NCBI GenBank assembly: GCA_021774965.1
Contig: JAJFIL010000210.1
Coordinates: forward strand, 1-64,000
Direction: 5' to 3'
DNA: 64,000 bases
From: Alphaproteobacteria bacterium
GTDB lineage: Bacteria; Pseudomonadota; Alphaproteobacteria; JAJFIK01
The translations under genes and the position numbers were made by a program. The notes under the pieces are model-generated. The model did not search any database. It was not told where the DNA came from and was given only the letters and a program-made list of their open reading frames with translations. Below, piece after piece: positions 51,250 to 63,034 of the stretch (position 1 is its first letter; each line of letters starts with the position of its first letter).

Positions 51250-53427
51250 CTACAAAAACGAATAAGGATCGATATCCACCTTCAGGCGGACTTTGCCGGG
51301 AATAGCGATCTTCGTGATCCAAGCCTGCAGGAACGCCTGGATATTCACGTTGCGGTCCGCGCGGACGAGGAACCTGTGCCGGTGGCGGCCACGCACGATA
51401 GCATAGGGCGCGGGGCTGGGCCCCCAGACGTCCACGCCTTTGCCATTGGGGGCAGCATAAGCCAGGGCGCTGGCGATCTCTTCCACCAACGGCCCATCAA
51501 GGCTGGAGAGCACGACGGCAGCCAATCGGGCGTAAGGAGGCATATGAGCGTCTTCCCGTGCGGACAGTTCCGCCTTGATAAAGGCGTCCCTATCCTGATG
51601 GATCAGCGCTTCTATTACAGGGTTATCCGGCTGGCGGGTCTGAACCAGCACGCGCCCTGGCTTTTCCGCCCGGCCCGCCCGGCCAGCGACTTGTTGCAGC
51701 AACTGATAGGTGCGTTCCGCCGCGCGCAGGTCTCCGCCCTTGAGCCCCAGGTCTGCATCCACCACGCCCACGAGGGTCAGCCCGGGGAAGTTATGCCCCT
51801 TGGCCACCATTTGGGTGCCGATCAGAATATCAATGGCGCCTGAGGCCATGGCATTGATCAGCTCTTCGGCCTCTGCCGGGCTGTTGATCACATCCGAGGA
51901 CATGACCGCCAGGCGAGCTTTCGGCCAGCGGCTTTGGACCTCTTCTGCCACCCGCTCCACCCCCGGCCCGCAGGGCGCAAGGGTGTCTTCCGCCGCACAA
52001 GCAGGGCACAGTTTGGGTTTGGGCATCCAAAACCCAGTGACGTGATCAATAAGTCGGTCGAGATAGCGGTGCTCCACCAGCCAGGTGGAGCTTTCCGGCG
52101 ACATCATCCGGTGGCCGCAAGCATTGCAGACCGTCAACGGCGCATAGCCTCGGCGATTGAGAAACAAAAGGGACTGTTCGCCCCGAGCTAGCGTCTCATC
52201 TACTGCAGCGATCAATGGGCCGCTTAGCCATTCTCCCGGAGGTAGTTTGTCCTGGCGTAGGTCCAACGCTGCCACCTCTGGCATCACCGCCTGGCCATGC
52301 CGACTGCCCAGATGAAGCCGAGCAAAGCGCCCTAATTCCACATTCTGAAGCGTCTCCAGCGAAGGGGTTGCCGTGGCCAGCACCACGGGGAAATCCCCCA
52401 GATGCGCGCGGACGACAGCCATATCGCGACCGTGATAGATCACGCCGTCTTCCTGTTTGAAGGCCTTTTCGTGCTCTTCGTCCACCACGATCAAGCCCAG
52501 ATCGGGGAACGGCAAGAAAAGAGCTGAGCGGGCCCCCACCACCACTTTTGCCTCGCCATTTGCGATGCCGCGCCAGACCCGGCGCCGTTCCTTGTGACTG
52601 AGGTCGGAGTGCCATTCTGCCGGCCTGCAGCCAAAGCGCGCCTCAAAACGATCGAGAAACTGGATCGTCAGCGCGATCTCCGGCACAAGAATCAAAACTT
52701 GTTTGTCATGGCGCAGTGCTTCGGCCACGGCTTCAAAATAGACCTCTGTCTTGCCGGAGCCTGTCACCCCATCGATCAGCGTGGCTGAATAGGCCTGTTG
52801 CTTGATTGATGCTGTTAGCTCGCTGGCAACAGCGGCCTGATCTGGAGAAAGCTCAGGTCCTGGATGGTCAGGGTCTGGCGTCCCAAATGGTGCATCTTCC
52901 GGCACTTCTGTGGTCAATAAGGTACCTGTCTCTACCAACCCTTTGACAACGCCGGTACCAACCCCTGCTTCTTTCGCCAAGTTGCCGGGGGTGCGGGCAA
53001 AGCCATCGTTTGCCACATCCATCACCCGTTGACGCGCATCGGTCATGCGTTGGGGCAAAGTGCCCCCGGGCCGAAGCAAAGTGCGCATTTTGGGCGCATC
53101 AAAAACCGCCGCAGACCGAAGCGCCAGCCCCATCACCATACCGGGCTGGCTCAATGTGTAATCTGCCAGCCAGGCCAGGAAATCACACAAGACGCCCGGT
53201 AGAGCCGTATCGGACAAAACGCCCGCGACAGATTTGAGCTTGGCCGCATCCACATCACCCCTGCCGGGCCCCCAGACAATGCCCATGATGTGCCGCGAGC
53301 CCAAAGGTACCTCCACCACATCGCCCCGAGAAAGGCTCATACCTTCGGGAACAAGATAGTCATAAGGCGCAGGCACAGGCAGCGGCACCAACACCGCAAC
53401 GGCATTGAGCTTGTCACTTTCGAACAT
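51250..53427 (-). CDS. priA: Primosomal protein N' (PriA helicase)
   Basis: VAVLVPLPVPAPYDYLVPEG; DGVTGSGKTEVYFEAV; VVDEEHEKAFKQEDGVIYHGRDMAV; HRMMSPESSTWLVEHRYLDRL; GTQMVAKGHNFPGLTLVGV. Start taken at MFESDKL; track start is 53508. Confidence 0.97.
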   Translation of the reverse strand: MFESDKLNAVAVLVPLPVPAPYDYLVPEGMSLSRGDVVEVPLGSRHIMGIVWGPGRGDVDAAKLKSVAGVLSDTALPGVLCDFLAWLADYTLSQPGMVMGLALRSAAVFDAPKMRTLLRPGGTLPQRMTDARQRVMDVANDGFARTPGNLAKEAGVGTGVVKGLVETGTLLTTEVPEDAPFGTPDPDHPGPELSPDQAAVASELTASIKQQAYSATLIDGVTGSGKTEVYFEAVAEALRHDKQVLILVPEIALTIQFLDRFEARFGCRPAEWHSDLSHKERRRVWRGIANGEAKVVVGARSALFLPFPDLGLIVVDEEHEKAFKQEDGVIYHGRDMAVVRAHLGDFPVVLATATPSLETLQNVELGRFARLHLGSRHGQAVMPEVAALDLRQDKLPPGEWLSGPLIAAVDETLARGEQSLLFLNRRGYAPLTVCNACGHRMMSPESSTWLVEHRYLDRLIDHVTGFWMPKPKLCPACAAEDTLAPCGPGVERVAEEVQSRWPKARLAVMSSDVINSPAEAEELINAMASGAIDILIGTQMVAKGHNFPGLTLVGVVDADLGLKGGDLRAAERTYQLLQQVAGRAGRAEKPGRVLVQTRQPDNPVIEALIHQDRDAFIKAELSAREDAHMPPYARLAAVVLSSLDGPLVEEIASALAYAAPNGKGVDVWGPSPAPYAIVRGRHRHRFLVRADRNVNIQAFLQAWITKIAIPGKVRLKVDIDPYSFL

Positions 53428-53544
53428 TTGCTCTGTTAGCGTCACTTGTTCATTAGGCTTTCCGTGTGGGGTTTCTTGACATAAGAGCCATTGCAGCCAA
53501 GGTATCATCTCTTGGCAATCAGAAAAGCGCGGGATAGGCGAGCT

Positions 53545-54207
53545 ATGAAATTCTTTGTGGATACAGCAGAGGTAGATGCGATTCGGGAGCTGTTTGAGAC
53601 CGGCCTCGTGGATGGCGTGACCACCAATCCTTCGTTGATCGCCAAGTCAGGCCGCCTGATCAAAGACGTCATCAAAGAGATCGCAGATTTCGTACCGGGC
53701 CCTATCAGCGCTGAAGTTGCCGCAACGGACGCGCCCACGATGATCAAGGAAGGTCTGCATCTTTCAGAGATTGGATCCAACATTGCCATCAAGGTTCCGC
53801 TGACGTTTGAAGGACTGAAAGCATGCCGCGCACTTTCAGACCGCAACCTCATGGTGAATGTCACCCTTTGTTTTTCAGCTAATCAGGCGCTTTTGGCCGC
53901 CAAGGCTGGTGCAAGTTTTATTTCGCCCTTCATCGGTCGCCTGGAAGACATTGACGAAGATGGCATGGGGCTGATCGAAGATATTCGCCTGATTTACGAC
54001 AATTATGGCTTTGAAACAGAGATCCTGGCCGCCTCTATCCGCAATGGGGCTCACGTTAAGAATGTCGCTCTCGCCGGGGCAGATGTGGCTACTGTGCCAC
54101 CACAAATTTTACATGACCTCGTTAAGCATCCTTTGACCGACAAAGGGCTCGACGCGTTCCTCAAAGATTGGGAAAGTACCGGTCAAGTGATTCTCAGCAA
54201 GGAGTAA
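53545..54207 (+). CDS. fsa: Fructose-6-phosphate aldolase / transaldolase-like
   Basis: [82 protein letters not shown]. Confidence 0.95.
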   Translation: MKFFVDTAEVDAIRELFETGLVDGVTTNPSLIAKSGRLIKDVIKEIADFVPGPISAEVAATDAPTMIKEGLHLSEIGSNIAIKVPLTFEGLKACRALSDRNLMVNVTLCFSANQALLAAKAGASFISPFIGRLEDIDEDGMGLIEDIRLIYDNYGFETEILAASIRNGAHVKNVALAGADVATVPPQILHDLVKHPLTDKGLDAFLKDWESTGQVILSKE

Positions 54208-54213
54208 AGCTGG

Positions 54214-54945
54214 ATGGAGCGCCAAGCCCAGCGTATCGACGAACTTGCCCCCTTGGAATTGGGTCCGGAGACCGTAAAAGCGTATATCCGCGCGCACCCC
54301 GAAACCATCACCGATGATCCAGATCTTCTCTGCGCCCTTGTGCCGGAAAGCTATGCCTGCGAAGGCGCAGCTCTGGATGTGCAAAGTTTTGCCATCGACC
54401 ACCTTAAATCTCAAGGCAAAGAGCTGATCCGCCAACGGGATCGGGCCTTTGATACATTGCGCCAAAACAGCGCCGCCGCTCGCATTACCGAAAATGCAGT
54501 GCTGACTGTTCTGGAAGCTCGCAATTTCGAGGATATGGTCCGCATCGTGACCAAGCAGATCGGACCGATGATCCAAGCCGATCACATCGTTTTGTGCATC
54601 GAGGAATTCGACGGCATGGGGGATGACCTGGCCACCATTGAGGGGCTGGGCGTTCGTGTTGTGCCTGAATGCGCCGTGGACGCGGCCCTGGGCGAGGTTG
54701 GAAACAGCGTGCTGCGGTCCAATGCCAAGGGCATCAAAACCTTGTTTGGGCCTTGTGCGGAGGACATCCGCTCCTACGCGTTTGTGCGCCTGGCCATTAG
54801 CCCAGAGGCACCTCCCGGGCTCATGGCCATCGGCTCGCGCCGTGCAGACACCTTCCACCCTTCCCAAGGCGCGGATATGCTAGAGTTTCTCGGTTCTGTA
54901 ATTGAACGCCAGATAGGCTCATGGCTCGGACTGCCTCGCGGATAG
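54214..54945 (+). CDS. DUF484 family protein
   Basis: VKAYIRAHPETITDDPDLLCALVP; GAF-like region; located between fsa and xerC. Confidence 0.9.
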   Translation: MERQAQRIDELAPLELGPETVKAYIRAHPETITDDPDLLCALVPESYACEGAALDVQSFAIDHLKSQGKELIRQRDRAFDTLRQNSAAARITENAVLTVLEARNFEDMVRIVTKQIGPMIQADHIVLCIEEFDGMGDDLATIEGLGVRVVPECAVDAALGEVGNSVLRSNAKGIKTLFGPCAEDIRSYAFVRLAISPEAPPGLMAIGSRRADTFHPSQGADMLEFLGSVIERQIGSWLGLPRG

Positions 54946-55958
54946 ATGATCCTCTTCTCGCCCTTGCGGCAACGGAAGACTTGCGCCTTGCTGTCCAACA
55001 GTGGCGGGCAACACTTGTGGGTGCTCGTCAGGTAAGTCGGCACACTCTTGGTGCCTACACCCGAGATGTGATGGGTTTTCTATCGTTTCTTCAAGAACAT
55101 CGGGGAGAGGCGCCCTCTCTCCGCACACTAAAAGATGTCAGCGTGCGAGACCTGCGGGCCTGGCTCGCCCATCTCAGGCGGGAAGGCCTATCGGCAAGGA
55201 CCACCGCCCGAACCCTATCGGCTTTGCGCGGCTTTTTCAGATTTCTGGATGGCGAAGGATTAGTCTCGAACCCAGCTATCGAAGCCATTCGCGCGCCCAA
55301 ACTTCCCCATTCGGTGCCTAAGCCGGTGTCGGAGAAAGGGGCGGCAAAGCTGATCGAAGCGGCCACTGGCAGTTTGGCTGTTAAAGCGGACGAGTCTGAG
55401 GCAACTGAGACTGAGAATATCGAGGCCAAAGTGACGTGGATTGGCCTAAGAGATAGCGCAGTGCTCACATTGCTTTACGGCGCTGGCTTGCGCATATCCG
55501 AAGCCTTGTCCATCGATCGCTGCGACGTGCCACCAGCAGGCAATTCCGATGCCTGGGCAAAATGGGAGACGTTGCGCATTCGCGGCAAAGGTGACAAGGA
55601 CCGGGTGGTGCCTGTGCTGCCTGCTGTTCGCGAAGCTTTGCAGGACTACCTGAAGCTTGCCCCATTTGATCTTGATACGGATGGACCCTTGTTTGTGGGG
55701 GTTCGGGGAAAACGCCTTAATCCACGGACCATACAAAGCTTGATGCAGCGCCTGCGTGCCGCTCTTGGTCTGCCCGATAGCGCAACGCCGCATGCCTTGC
55801 GCCATGCCTTTGCGACCCATCTTTTGTCCGGGGGTGGAGATTTGCGTACAATTCAGGAGTTGCTGGGCCACGCCTCTCTTGCCGCAACGCAGGTCTATAC
55901 AGAAGTGGATACCAAACAACTATTGGATGTCTATGACGCGGCAAAGCGCCGGGACTAA
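54921..55958 (+). CDS. xerC: Tyrosine recombinase XerC
   Basis: TLGAYTRDVMGFLSFLQEH; LYGAGLRISEALS; TPHALRHAFATHLLSGGGDLRTIQELLGHASLAATQVYTEVD. Confidence 0.95.
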   Translation: MARTASRIDDPLLALAATEDLRLAVQQWRATLVGARQVSRHTLGAYTRDVMGFLSFLQEHRGEAPSLRTLKDVSVRDLRAWLAHLRREGLSARTTARTLSALRGFFRFLDGEGLVSNPAIEAIRAPKLPHSVPKPVSEKGAAKLIEAATGSLAVKADESEATETENIEAKVTWIGLRDSAVLTLLYGAGLRISEALSIDRCDVPPAGNSDAWAKWETLRIRGKGDKDRVVPVLPAVREALQDYLKLAPFDLDTDGPLFVGVRGKRLNPRTIQSLMQRLRAALGLPDSATPHALRHAFATHLLSGGGDLRTIQELLGHASLAATQVYTEVDTKQLLDVYDAAKRRD

Positions 55959-55980
55959 GAGTAACCCACAAGGATCCACC

Positions 55981-56331
55981 ATGCTCTACCTCGTCATAAA
56001 AACTCTTGTAACAGCCGCACTGGTTGTAGCCATCAGCGAGATCGCCAAACGCTCTTCCCTCATGGGGGGATTGATTGCCTCGATCCCGCTCACATCCCTT
56101 TTGGCGCTCATGTGGCTGCAGATTGAGACCGGAGATACCGAGCGCACGGCGGTGTTGAGCACTTCCATTTTTTGGCTCATCCCTCCGTCTCTCATCTTTC
56201 TTGCCGCCCTGCCTTTTCTTTTGCGAACGGGAATACCTCCCTGGGCTGGCTTTGCCATCGCCGTTCTGTTCACGGGCATGGGATATTGGGTCTATTTGCA
56301 AGTTCTGGGGGCGTTTGGAATTCGACTTTAG
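55981..56331 (+). CDS. DUF3147-like small integral membrane protein
   Basis: MLYLVIKTLVTAALVVAISEIAKRSSLMGGLIASIPLTSLLALMWLQIETGD; the upstream part of the tracked ORF overlaps xerC and is not coding. Confidence 0.85.
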   Translation: MLYLVIKTLVTAALVVAISEIAKRSSLMGGLIASIPLTSLLALMWLQIETGDTERTAVLSTSIFWLIPPSLIFLAALPFLLRTGIPPWAGFAIAVLFTGMGYWVYLQVLGAFGIRL

Positions 56332-56939
56332 GCGACCTGCACATCATCGATTTCGTCTTCAACATTATTCATCGGGTTGGCCTCCGGTACACCATTGCCT
56401 AAATCGAAGAAGAAAGATTGACCCATCCCTATGCCAACTCGGGTCTCTCCGTCCGGCCGTATATCCAGCAGAACTTCCTCCAGTAAATGAAGCGACATCA
56501 TGTAGTAGACGTTTGGATCACCTTCGGACCGCACGGGGAGTGAAATCGATTCAACTTCAACCGTTCTGCCACTGGAGTAAATATTGTTGTAGCGAGAATA
56601 ATTCCCACACAGATCTGTTACAATATGCTTTGCATCAATGTAAGTGATTTTCGCTGAGTCTGGTGGAAAAAAGTCCAGAAGGTTCTTGCCCGTCACCTCA
56701 TGTCCAATGCGCTGGGTAACTGTCGTTCCGCAAATTCGGTAGATTATTTGGCCGGGACCTACCACTTCGACAACGGTTAGATCTTCAAGGAAAGGAAGAA
56801 ACTCCTCAAGCATGCAGTCCGGAAGCACTGGCGCTATTTCATCACCACGGGCCTGAGTATAGGCACTCAACAGCCTAGCAAAGGTTTCTCGGTCCTTGAC
56901 GAAATCCAAGACTGTTTCAAGAGTTGGAACGCTACTCAA
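56328..56939 (-). CDS. PAS domain (PAS_5-like) protein
   Basis: LPDCMLEEFLPFLEDLTVVEVVGPGQIIYRICGTTVTQRIGHEVTGKNLLDFFPP. Confidence 0.82.
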   Translation of the reverse strand: MSSVPTLETVLDFVKDRETFARLLSAYTQARGDEIAPVLPDCMLEEFLPFLEDLTVVEVVGPGQIIYRICGTTVTQRIGHEVTGKNLLDFFPPDSAKITYIDAKHIVTDLCGNYSRYNNIYSSGRTVEVESISLPVRSEGDPNVYYMMSLHLLEEVLLDIRPDGETRVGIGMGQSFFFDLGNGVPEANPMNNVEDEIDDVQVA

Positions 56940-57084
56940 ACAATTCTCCTAAACGCAACATACCTTGCAACCAGGAAACAAATTCACCGGTCCACATGCG
57001 TAAGGATTGAACGTTTGAGTTAAGATGCCGTTAGTATTCAGGCATCAGGCCTCGCGGCAAAACCCCGCAGGGCTTGCCACATTA

Positions 57085-58497
57085 CTACATCTGCATGGTG
57101 CGATCATCCACATCCATGGCGGCCTGGCGAATGGCTTCGGTCAGGGTTGGGTGGGGATGGCAGGTCAGGGCAATATCTTCTGATGCAGCGCCAAACTCCA
57201 TAGCCACCGCCACTTCGGCAATCATCTCACCAGCATGTGGCCCAATGATGTGCGCGCCCAGAATGCGATCGGTTTTAGCGTCAGCAAGAATTTTTACAAA
57301 CCCGTCCGAGACATTGTTGGTTTTTGCACGTGCGTTTGCGGTGAAGGGAAATTTACCCTTCTTGTAATCAACGCCAGCAGCTTTCAGATCGTCCTCGGTC
57401 TTGCCCACCGTGGCAACTTCCGGATGGGTGTAGACCACTGCCGGGATCACATCATAGTTCACATGACCTGCCTTGCCTACAATGCGCTCAGCGCAGCCAG
57501 AGGCTTCGTCTTCTGCCTTGTGGGCCAGCATGGGCCCATCGGTGACATCCCCAATGGCCCAGATACCTGGCACGTTGGTCTGCCAATGGTCGTTGGTAAT
57601 GACCCGGCCTTGTGGGTCCAACGCGACGCCAACGTTTTCAAGCCCCAGGCCTTCCGTATACGGACGCCGACCGATAGCGACAAGAACAACGTCCGTCTCC
57701 AGTTGTTCAGCGTCACCGCCTTTGGCCGGTTCAATTGTCACACCGAGCATTGAGCCCGAAGTATCGACGCCTGTAACCTTCATCCCCAGCTTGAAGTTGA
57801 ATCCTTGCTTCTTCAGTATTCTCTGGAATTGCTTGGTAACCTCGCTGTCGATACCCGGCGCTATCATGTCGAGAAACTCTACCACGGTGACCTCTGCGCC
57901 CAAGCGCCGCCAAACGGAGCCAAGCTCCAATCCAATTACACCGCCACCGACGACGATCATCTTCTCAGGCACATTCTTCAGCGCCAATGCACCCGTGGAG
58001 GATACGATGCGTTCTTCATCAATCTCGATACCAGGGAGATCTGTTACGACAGAGCCTGTAGCAATGACGATATTCTTGGCTTCCAGCTCGCGGACGCCGC
58101 CGTCAGCCAGAGCCACTTCCACCTTGCCCGGCGCGGTGATTTTACCAGCGCCATAGACATGGTCGATCTTGTTTTTCTTGAACAGAAACTCGATGCCTTT
58201 GGTCAGCGCCTCGACGGTGCTGTCTTTGAAACCCAGAAGTTTTTCCAGATCAAATTCAACATTACTGGCCGAAATACCGATGTCGCCAAAGCCATGGGAG
58301 GCTTCTTCATAAACTTCTGTGGCATGCAGCATGGCTTTGGACGGGATACAGCCCACATTGAGGCAGGTACCGCCAAGGGTATGGCTGCTGCGCTTTTCAA
58401 TCACCATGGCTTTTTGGCCCAGTTGAGCTGCGCGAATGGCGCAGTTATAGCCGCCGGGTCCGGCGCCAATGACAATTACGTCGTAGGTATCGGCCAT
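57085..58497 (-). CDS. lpdA: Dihydrolipoyl dehydrogenase
   Basis: [71 protein letters not shown]. Confidence 0.98.
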   Translation of the reverse strand: MADTYDVIVIGAGPGGYNCAIRAAQLGQKAMVIEKRSSHTLGGTCLNVGCIPSKAMLHATEVYEEASHGFGDIGISASNVEFDLEKLLGFKDSTVEALTKGIEFLFKKNKIDHVYGAGKITAPGKVEVALADGGVRELEAKNIVIATGSVVTDLPGIEIDEERIVSSTGALALKNVPEKMIVVGGGVIGLELGSVWRRLGAEVTVVEFLDMIAPGIDSEVTKQFQRILKKQGFNFKLGMKVTGVDTSGSMLGVTIEPAKGGDAEQLETDVVLVAIGRRPYTEGLGLENVGVALDPQGRVITNDHWQTNVPGIWAIGDVTDGPMLAHKAEDEASGCAERIVGKAGHVNYDVIPAVVYTHPEVATVGKTEDDLKAAGVDYKKGKFPFTANARAKTNNVSDGFVKILADAKTDRILGAHIIGPHAGEMIAEVAVAMEFGAASEDIALTCHPHPTLTEAIRQAAMDVDDRTMQM

Positions 58498-58523
58498 GTG
58501 CCTGATCCTTCTTATATTAAGAT

Positions 58524-59720
58524 TTAGAGATCGAGCGCGAAACGCGCAGGGTCTTCAAGTGTTTCTTTTAAGCGTACCAGGAATGTCACCGCGCCTTTGC
58601 CATCCACCAAACGGTGGTCATAGGACAGAGCAAGATACATCATGGGGCGAATTTCGATTTTTCCGTCAATCGCCATTGGGCGTTCCTGGATTTTGTGCAT
58701 GCCCAAAATACCCGCTTGAGGAGGATTGAGAATTGGCGTGGACATCAAGGAGCCGTACACACCGCCATTGGAGACCGTGAAGGTTCCGCCGGACATATCA
58801 TCCATGGTCAAGGCATTGTCGCGCGCGCGGCGGCCGAAATCAGTGATGGTGGCTTCAATGCCAGCAAGCGAAAGCTTGTCTGCGTCGCGAACGACCGGTA
58901 CCACAAGGCCTTTTTCCGTGCCCACGGCAACACCGATGTCATAGTAATCCTTGTAGATCACGTCCGTGCCATCAATCTCGGCATTCACGTCGGGAAGTTC
59001 CTGCAAGGCGCTAACAACTGCCTTCACGAAAAAGCCCATGAAGCCCAGCTTTACGCCGTGATGCTCTGCAAACGCTTCTTTATATTCCGACCGAAGCGCC
59101 ATGATCGGCCCCATGTCCACTTCGTTGAACGTGGTCAGCATGGCGGCTGTGTTTTGTGCATCCTTCAGACGCTGAGCAATCGTGCGGCGCAGACGTGTCA
59201 TAGCCACGCGTTTTTCGCGGGCATCATTAGGACGCGGTGCGGAGGATGGTTGCGGCAGTTTTGTTTTTGGCACGGCCTTCATTTCAAGGGCAGCCAGAGC
59301 GTCACCCTTGGTGATGCGACCATCCTTGCCGGTGCCTGCGATCTGGCTCGCATCCAAACCTTTTTCCTCGATAATGTGCTGAGCTGAAGGTGCCGGCGGA
59401 TGGGCCGCCGTTGCCGCAGGAGCGGGTGTAGCGGCAGGTGCCGGTGCGGACGCTGGTGCAGTAGCACTGGCATCAGCAGACGCGCTGGCATCAATCCGCC
59501 CCAAAAGAGCTGCAACTTCAACAGTGTCGCCTTCTTGCGCAATGATCTCGGAGAGCACACCGCTGGCAGGTGCGGGCACTTCCAATGTCACCTTGTCGGT
59601 CTCAAGCTCCACCAGGGGCTCGTCGGCCGTAATCGCTTCGCCAGCTTGTTTGTACCAGCTTGCAACCGTTGCTTCGGTAACTGATTCACCCAACTGGGGT
59701 ACGGTGATTTCCGTCGCCAT
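58524..59720 (-). CDS. sucB: 2-oxoglutarate dehydrogenase E2, dihydrolipoyl succinyltransferase
   Basis: [17 protein letters not shown] lipoyl domain; [38 protein letters not shown]. Confidence 0.98.
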   Translation of the reverse strand: MATEITVPQLGESVTEATVASWYKQAGEAITADEPLVELETDKVTLEVPAPASGVLSEIIAQEGDTVEVAALLGRIDASASADASATAPASAPAPAATPAPAATAAHPPAPSAQHIIEEKGLDASQIAGTGKDGRITKGDALAALEMKAVPKTKLPQPSSAPRPNDAREKRVAMTRLRRTIAQRLKDAQNTAAMLTTFNEVDMGPIMALRSEYKEAFAEHHGVKLGFMGFFVKAVVSALQELPDVNAEIDGTDVIYKDYYDIGVAVGTEKGLVVPVVRDADKLSLAGIEATITDFGRRARDNALTMDDMSGGTFTVSNGGVYGSLMSTPILNPPQAGILGMHKIQERPMAIDGKIEIRPMMYLALSYDHRLVDGKGAVTFLVRLKETLEDPARFALDL

Positions 59721-59782
59721 CGGGGGTGTCCTTTCGTTTCAACTTCCGGGCTTGTCGCCCACAATTTATTTTGCGCCTGACG

Positions 59783-62761
59783 TCAAACCGTCATGGCATC
59801 TTCAAGGAACGCTTCAAGAGATTTCAAATGGTGGCTCATGAGCCCTGTAGCGGTTGAGGCCATGGCGTTGCGACCAATGTAATGCGGCCGCCGGTTCTTG
59901 GCTTCGATGCGGTCGAGCACCCATTCGATGTTCGCTTCCATAAAGGCCCAGCCGCCCATGTTTTTGGGCTCTTCCTGACACCAGACGATGTCGGCTTCGG
60001 GGAAGCGAGAAAGCTCATTGATCAGAGATTTTGCCGGGAAGGGATAGAACTGTTCCACCCGCAGGATCTGAATATTGTCGATGCCGCGTTTTTCCCGCGC
60101 ATCAAAAAGGTCGTAATAGACCTTGCCCGAACACAGGATCACGCGTTTGATTTCCGGATCAGGACGCAGCTCCACCGAAGAGCCCGGCTTCATTTCCGCG
60201 TCATCCCACAGTACCCGGTGGAAGGATGAGCCCGGGCCCATGTCTTCTAGGGTGGAAACCGCCCGCTTGTGACGGAGCAATGATTTCGGTGCCATGATGA
60301 TCAAGGGTTTGCGGAAATTCCGGTGCAGCTGCCGCCGCAGTATGTGGAAGTAGTTCGCAGGCGTCGTGCAGTTTGCGACCTGCATATTGTCTTCGGCGCA
60401 AAGCTGCAGATAGCGTTCCAACCGCGCCGAGGAATGTTCCGGACCCTGACCTTCATAGCCATGGGGCAGCAACATCACGAGACCCGACATGCGCAGCCAC
60501 TTGCGCTCACCCGACGAGATGAATTGGTCAATGATGACCTGCGCGCCGTTGGCAAAATCGCCAAACTGCGCTTCCCAAAGAACCAGCGCATTGGGCTCTG
60601 CCAGGGAGTAGCCATACTCAAAACCAAGCACAGCAAATTCTGACAGAAATGAATCTACTACTTCGTATTCGCCTTTTTGATCGGGGCGGAGATGGTTGAG
60701 CGGATGGTGGCGGGTCTCCGTGTCTTGATCAACAAAATACGAATGACGATGGGAGAACGTGCCGCGACCGGAATCCTGCCCTACAAGGCGAACGTATTTG
60801 CCTTCCGTGATCAATGACCCAAAGGCAAGCGCCTCTGCCGTGGCCCAGTCGATCCCTTCGCCCGCGTCGAACATCTCCTCCTTGTTCTTGAGGATGCGCT
60901 TGAGCGTGCGGTGAGGGGTGAAGCCCTCTGGAATTTTCGTAAGAGCTGCGCCAACTTCTTCGAGGGTTGAGATATCAACGGAGGTCTCCCCCCGGCGCTC
61001 ATCCCCTTCGGCGCGGCCAAGACCTGACCAGCGACCATCCAGCCAATCAGCCTTGTTGGGGCGATAGTTGTCTGCCGCGTCAAAATCTGCCTGCAGCGTT
61101 TCCTGGAAATGTTGCGCGTGCTGGCTAACCTCTTCTGCAGAGAGCAGGCCCTCATGAACCAAGCGGTCTCCATAGATCTTCAAGGTCGTTGGATGAGCCT
61201 TGATCTTCTTGTACATCAGAGGCTGTGTGAATGCTGGCTCGTCGCCTTCATTATGGCCAAAGCGGCGATAGCAGAACATGTCAATGACCACGTCCTTGGC
61301 AAACTTTTGCCGGAACTCCGTCGCAATCTTTGCAGCATAGACAACTGCTTCGGGATCATCACCATTCACATGAAAAATTGGCGCCTGCACCATCAAGGCC
61401 ACATCCGAAGGATAAGGCGAGGTGCGCGCAAAGCGAGGCGAAGTGGTAAAGCCGATTTGATTGTTGACGATAAAGTGGATGGTGCCGCCAGCGCGGTGGC
61501 CCTTAAGTCCGGACATGCACAGGCATTCCGCCACGAGCCCTTGACCGGCAAACGCGGCATCCCCGTGCAAGAGCACTGGCAACACTGTTTCGCGGCCCGG
61601 GGCCTCTTCCAGTTTCTTGTCAGGCTCATATTGGCTTTGCTTGGCGCGCACTTTGCCCAGCACCACCGGGTTGACCGCCTCAAGGTGGCTGGGATTTGCG
61701 GTCAGGCCAAGGTGCACTTTGTTTTCATCAAAAGCCCGATCAGATGAAGCGCCGAGATGATATTTAACGTCGCCCGAGCCTTCCACATCGTCGGGGTTGG
61801 CACCGCCGCCTTTGAATTCATGGAAGATGGCTTGGAACGGTTTGCCCATCACATTGGCAAGCATGTTCAAGCGCCCCCGGTGGGGCATGCCGAACACAAT
61901 CTCTTTAACGCCCAGGGCACCACCACGCTTGATGATCTGCTCCATGGCGGGAACAAGGGTCTCGCCGCCGTCCAGGCCAAAGCGTTTGGTCCCGGTGTAT
62001 TTTATGCCAAGAAATCTCTCGAAGCCCTCGGTTTCCACCAGCTTGTTGAAGATCGCTTTCTTGCCTTCAGGGGTAAACGCAATCTCCTTGTCCGGGCCCT
62101 CAATGCGTTCCTGGATCCAGGCTTTTTCTTCTGGGTCCGCAATGTGCATGAACTGCACCGCGAAGGTGCCGCAGTAGGTGCGTTTTACGACGTCCAGGAT
62201 CTCATTGAGCGTCGCCGTTTCCATGCCCAGTACATGGTCGATGAAGATCGGGCGGTCATAGTCCTCTTCGGTGAAGCCGTAGCTTAGCGGATCCAACTCT
62301 GGATGATTGACAGGAGGATCAAGCTGCAGCGGATCCAGATTGGCAATCAAATGACCGCGGATGCGGTAGGCGCGGATCAGCATCAGTGCGCGAATGGAAT
62401 CCACTGTCGCGGCGCGCAGCTCTTCAACGCTTGCACCTTTGCCCCGTTGCGCCAAACGCGCCTTTAGAAGCGCTGGCGATGGCTTGTCAGAAAATTCTTC
62501 ATTGTCAAAGGCGCCCAGAAGTTCGGAATGCTCCGGCACTTCCGTTTTGATGCGCGCGCGACCAGCCTGAACTTCGCTCAGGATCTCAGAAGCGTTGTCG
62601 CCCATGGCATCAAAAATACCACGCCAGGAAGCATCCACACTTGAAGGGTCATTGGCGTATTTCGCATAGACCTCTTCCAGGAATGCAGAATTGCCGCCGT
62701 AAAGAAACGACGTTTCATCGAAAATTTGGTTGAGCGCTTGCTTGCCCGCGTTATTTGCCAT
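59783..62761 (-). CDS. sucA: 2-oxoglutarate dehydrogenase E1
   Basis: FGMPHRGRLNMLANVMGKPFQAIFHEF; GDAAFAGQGLVAECL; RFGHNEGDEPAFTQPLMYKKI; LPHGYEGQGPEHSSARLER. Confidence 0.99.
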   Translation of the reverse strand: MANNAGKQALNQIFDETSFLYGGNSAFLEEVYAKYANDPSSVDASWRGIFDAMGDNASEILSEVQAGRARIKTEVPEHSELLGAFDNEEFSDKPSPALLKARLAQRGKGASVEELRAATVDSIRALMLIRAYRIRGHLIANLDPLQLDPPVNHPELDPLSYGFTEEDYDRPIFIDHVLGMETATLNEILDVVKRTYCGTFAVQFMHIADPEEKAWIQERIEGPDKEIAFTPEGKKAIFNKLVETEGFERFLGIKYTGTKRFGLDGGETLVPAMEQIIKRGGALGVKEIVFGMPHRGRLNMLANVMGKPFQAIFHEFKGGGANPDDVEGSGDVKYHLGASSDRAFDENKVHLGLTANPSHLEAVNPVVLGKVRAKQSQYEPDKKLEEAPGRETVLPVLLHGDAAFAGQGLVAECLCMSGLKGHRAGGTIHFIVNNQIGFTTSPRFARTSPYPSDVALMVQAPIFHVNGDDPEAVVYAAKIATEFRQKFAKDVVIDMFCYRRFGHNEGDEPAFTQPLMYKKIKAHPTTLKIYGDRLVHEGLLSAEEVSQHAQHFQETLQADFDAADNYRPNKADWLDGRWSGLGRAEGDERRGETSVDISTLEEVGAALTKIPEGFTPHRTLKRILKNKEEMFDAGEGIDWATAEALAFGSLITEGKYVRLVGQDSGRGTFSHRHSYFVDQDTETRHHPLNHLRPDQKGEYEVVDSFLSEFAVLGFEYGYSLAEPNALVLWEAQFGDFANGAQVIIDQFISSGERKWLRMSGLVMLLPHGYEGQGPEHSSARLERYLQLCAEDNMQVANCTTPANYFHILRRQLHRNFRKPLIIMAPKSLLRHKRAVSTLEDMGPGSSFHRVLWDDAEMKPGSSVELRPDPEIKRVILCSGKVYYDLFDAREKRGIDNIQILRVEQFYPFPAKSLINELSRFPEADIVWCQEEPKNMGGWAFMEANIEWVLDRIEAKNRRPHYIGRNAMASTATGLMSHHLKSLEAFLEDAMTV

Positions 62762-63034
62762 CGTGCCTCAGGATGGTGCTCCATCCCCTGTTGGTCGTGT
62801 GTCCAGATCGTCTGATGATCCAAACATCACTTACGTTCCACCATCAAAGCCGCCTGCTTCAGCGCCTCTGATTTGCCTTCCCATGTCCCAACAGCCCAAA
62901 GACTGAAGGTCCCCAACACACACAACGCATGGAGACCTTGGCTCCCCAGCCAGCTCCATGCGAATCAGTTTTGCACAGGCGGGGCCATTTCACCACTCTT
63001 ATTGGTCAAAATGCCCTGCGCCCCTGCGGGTTCG

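Noticed and set aside
55756-55980. N-terminal part of the 191-aa ORF containing the DUF3147-like protein
   Set aside because: It overlaps xerC out of frame; the family match begins at the ATG at 55981.
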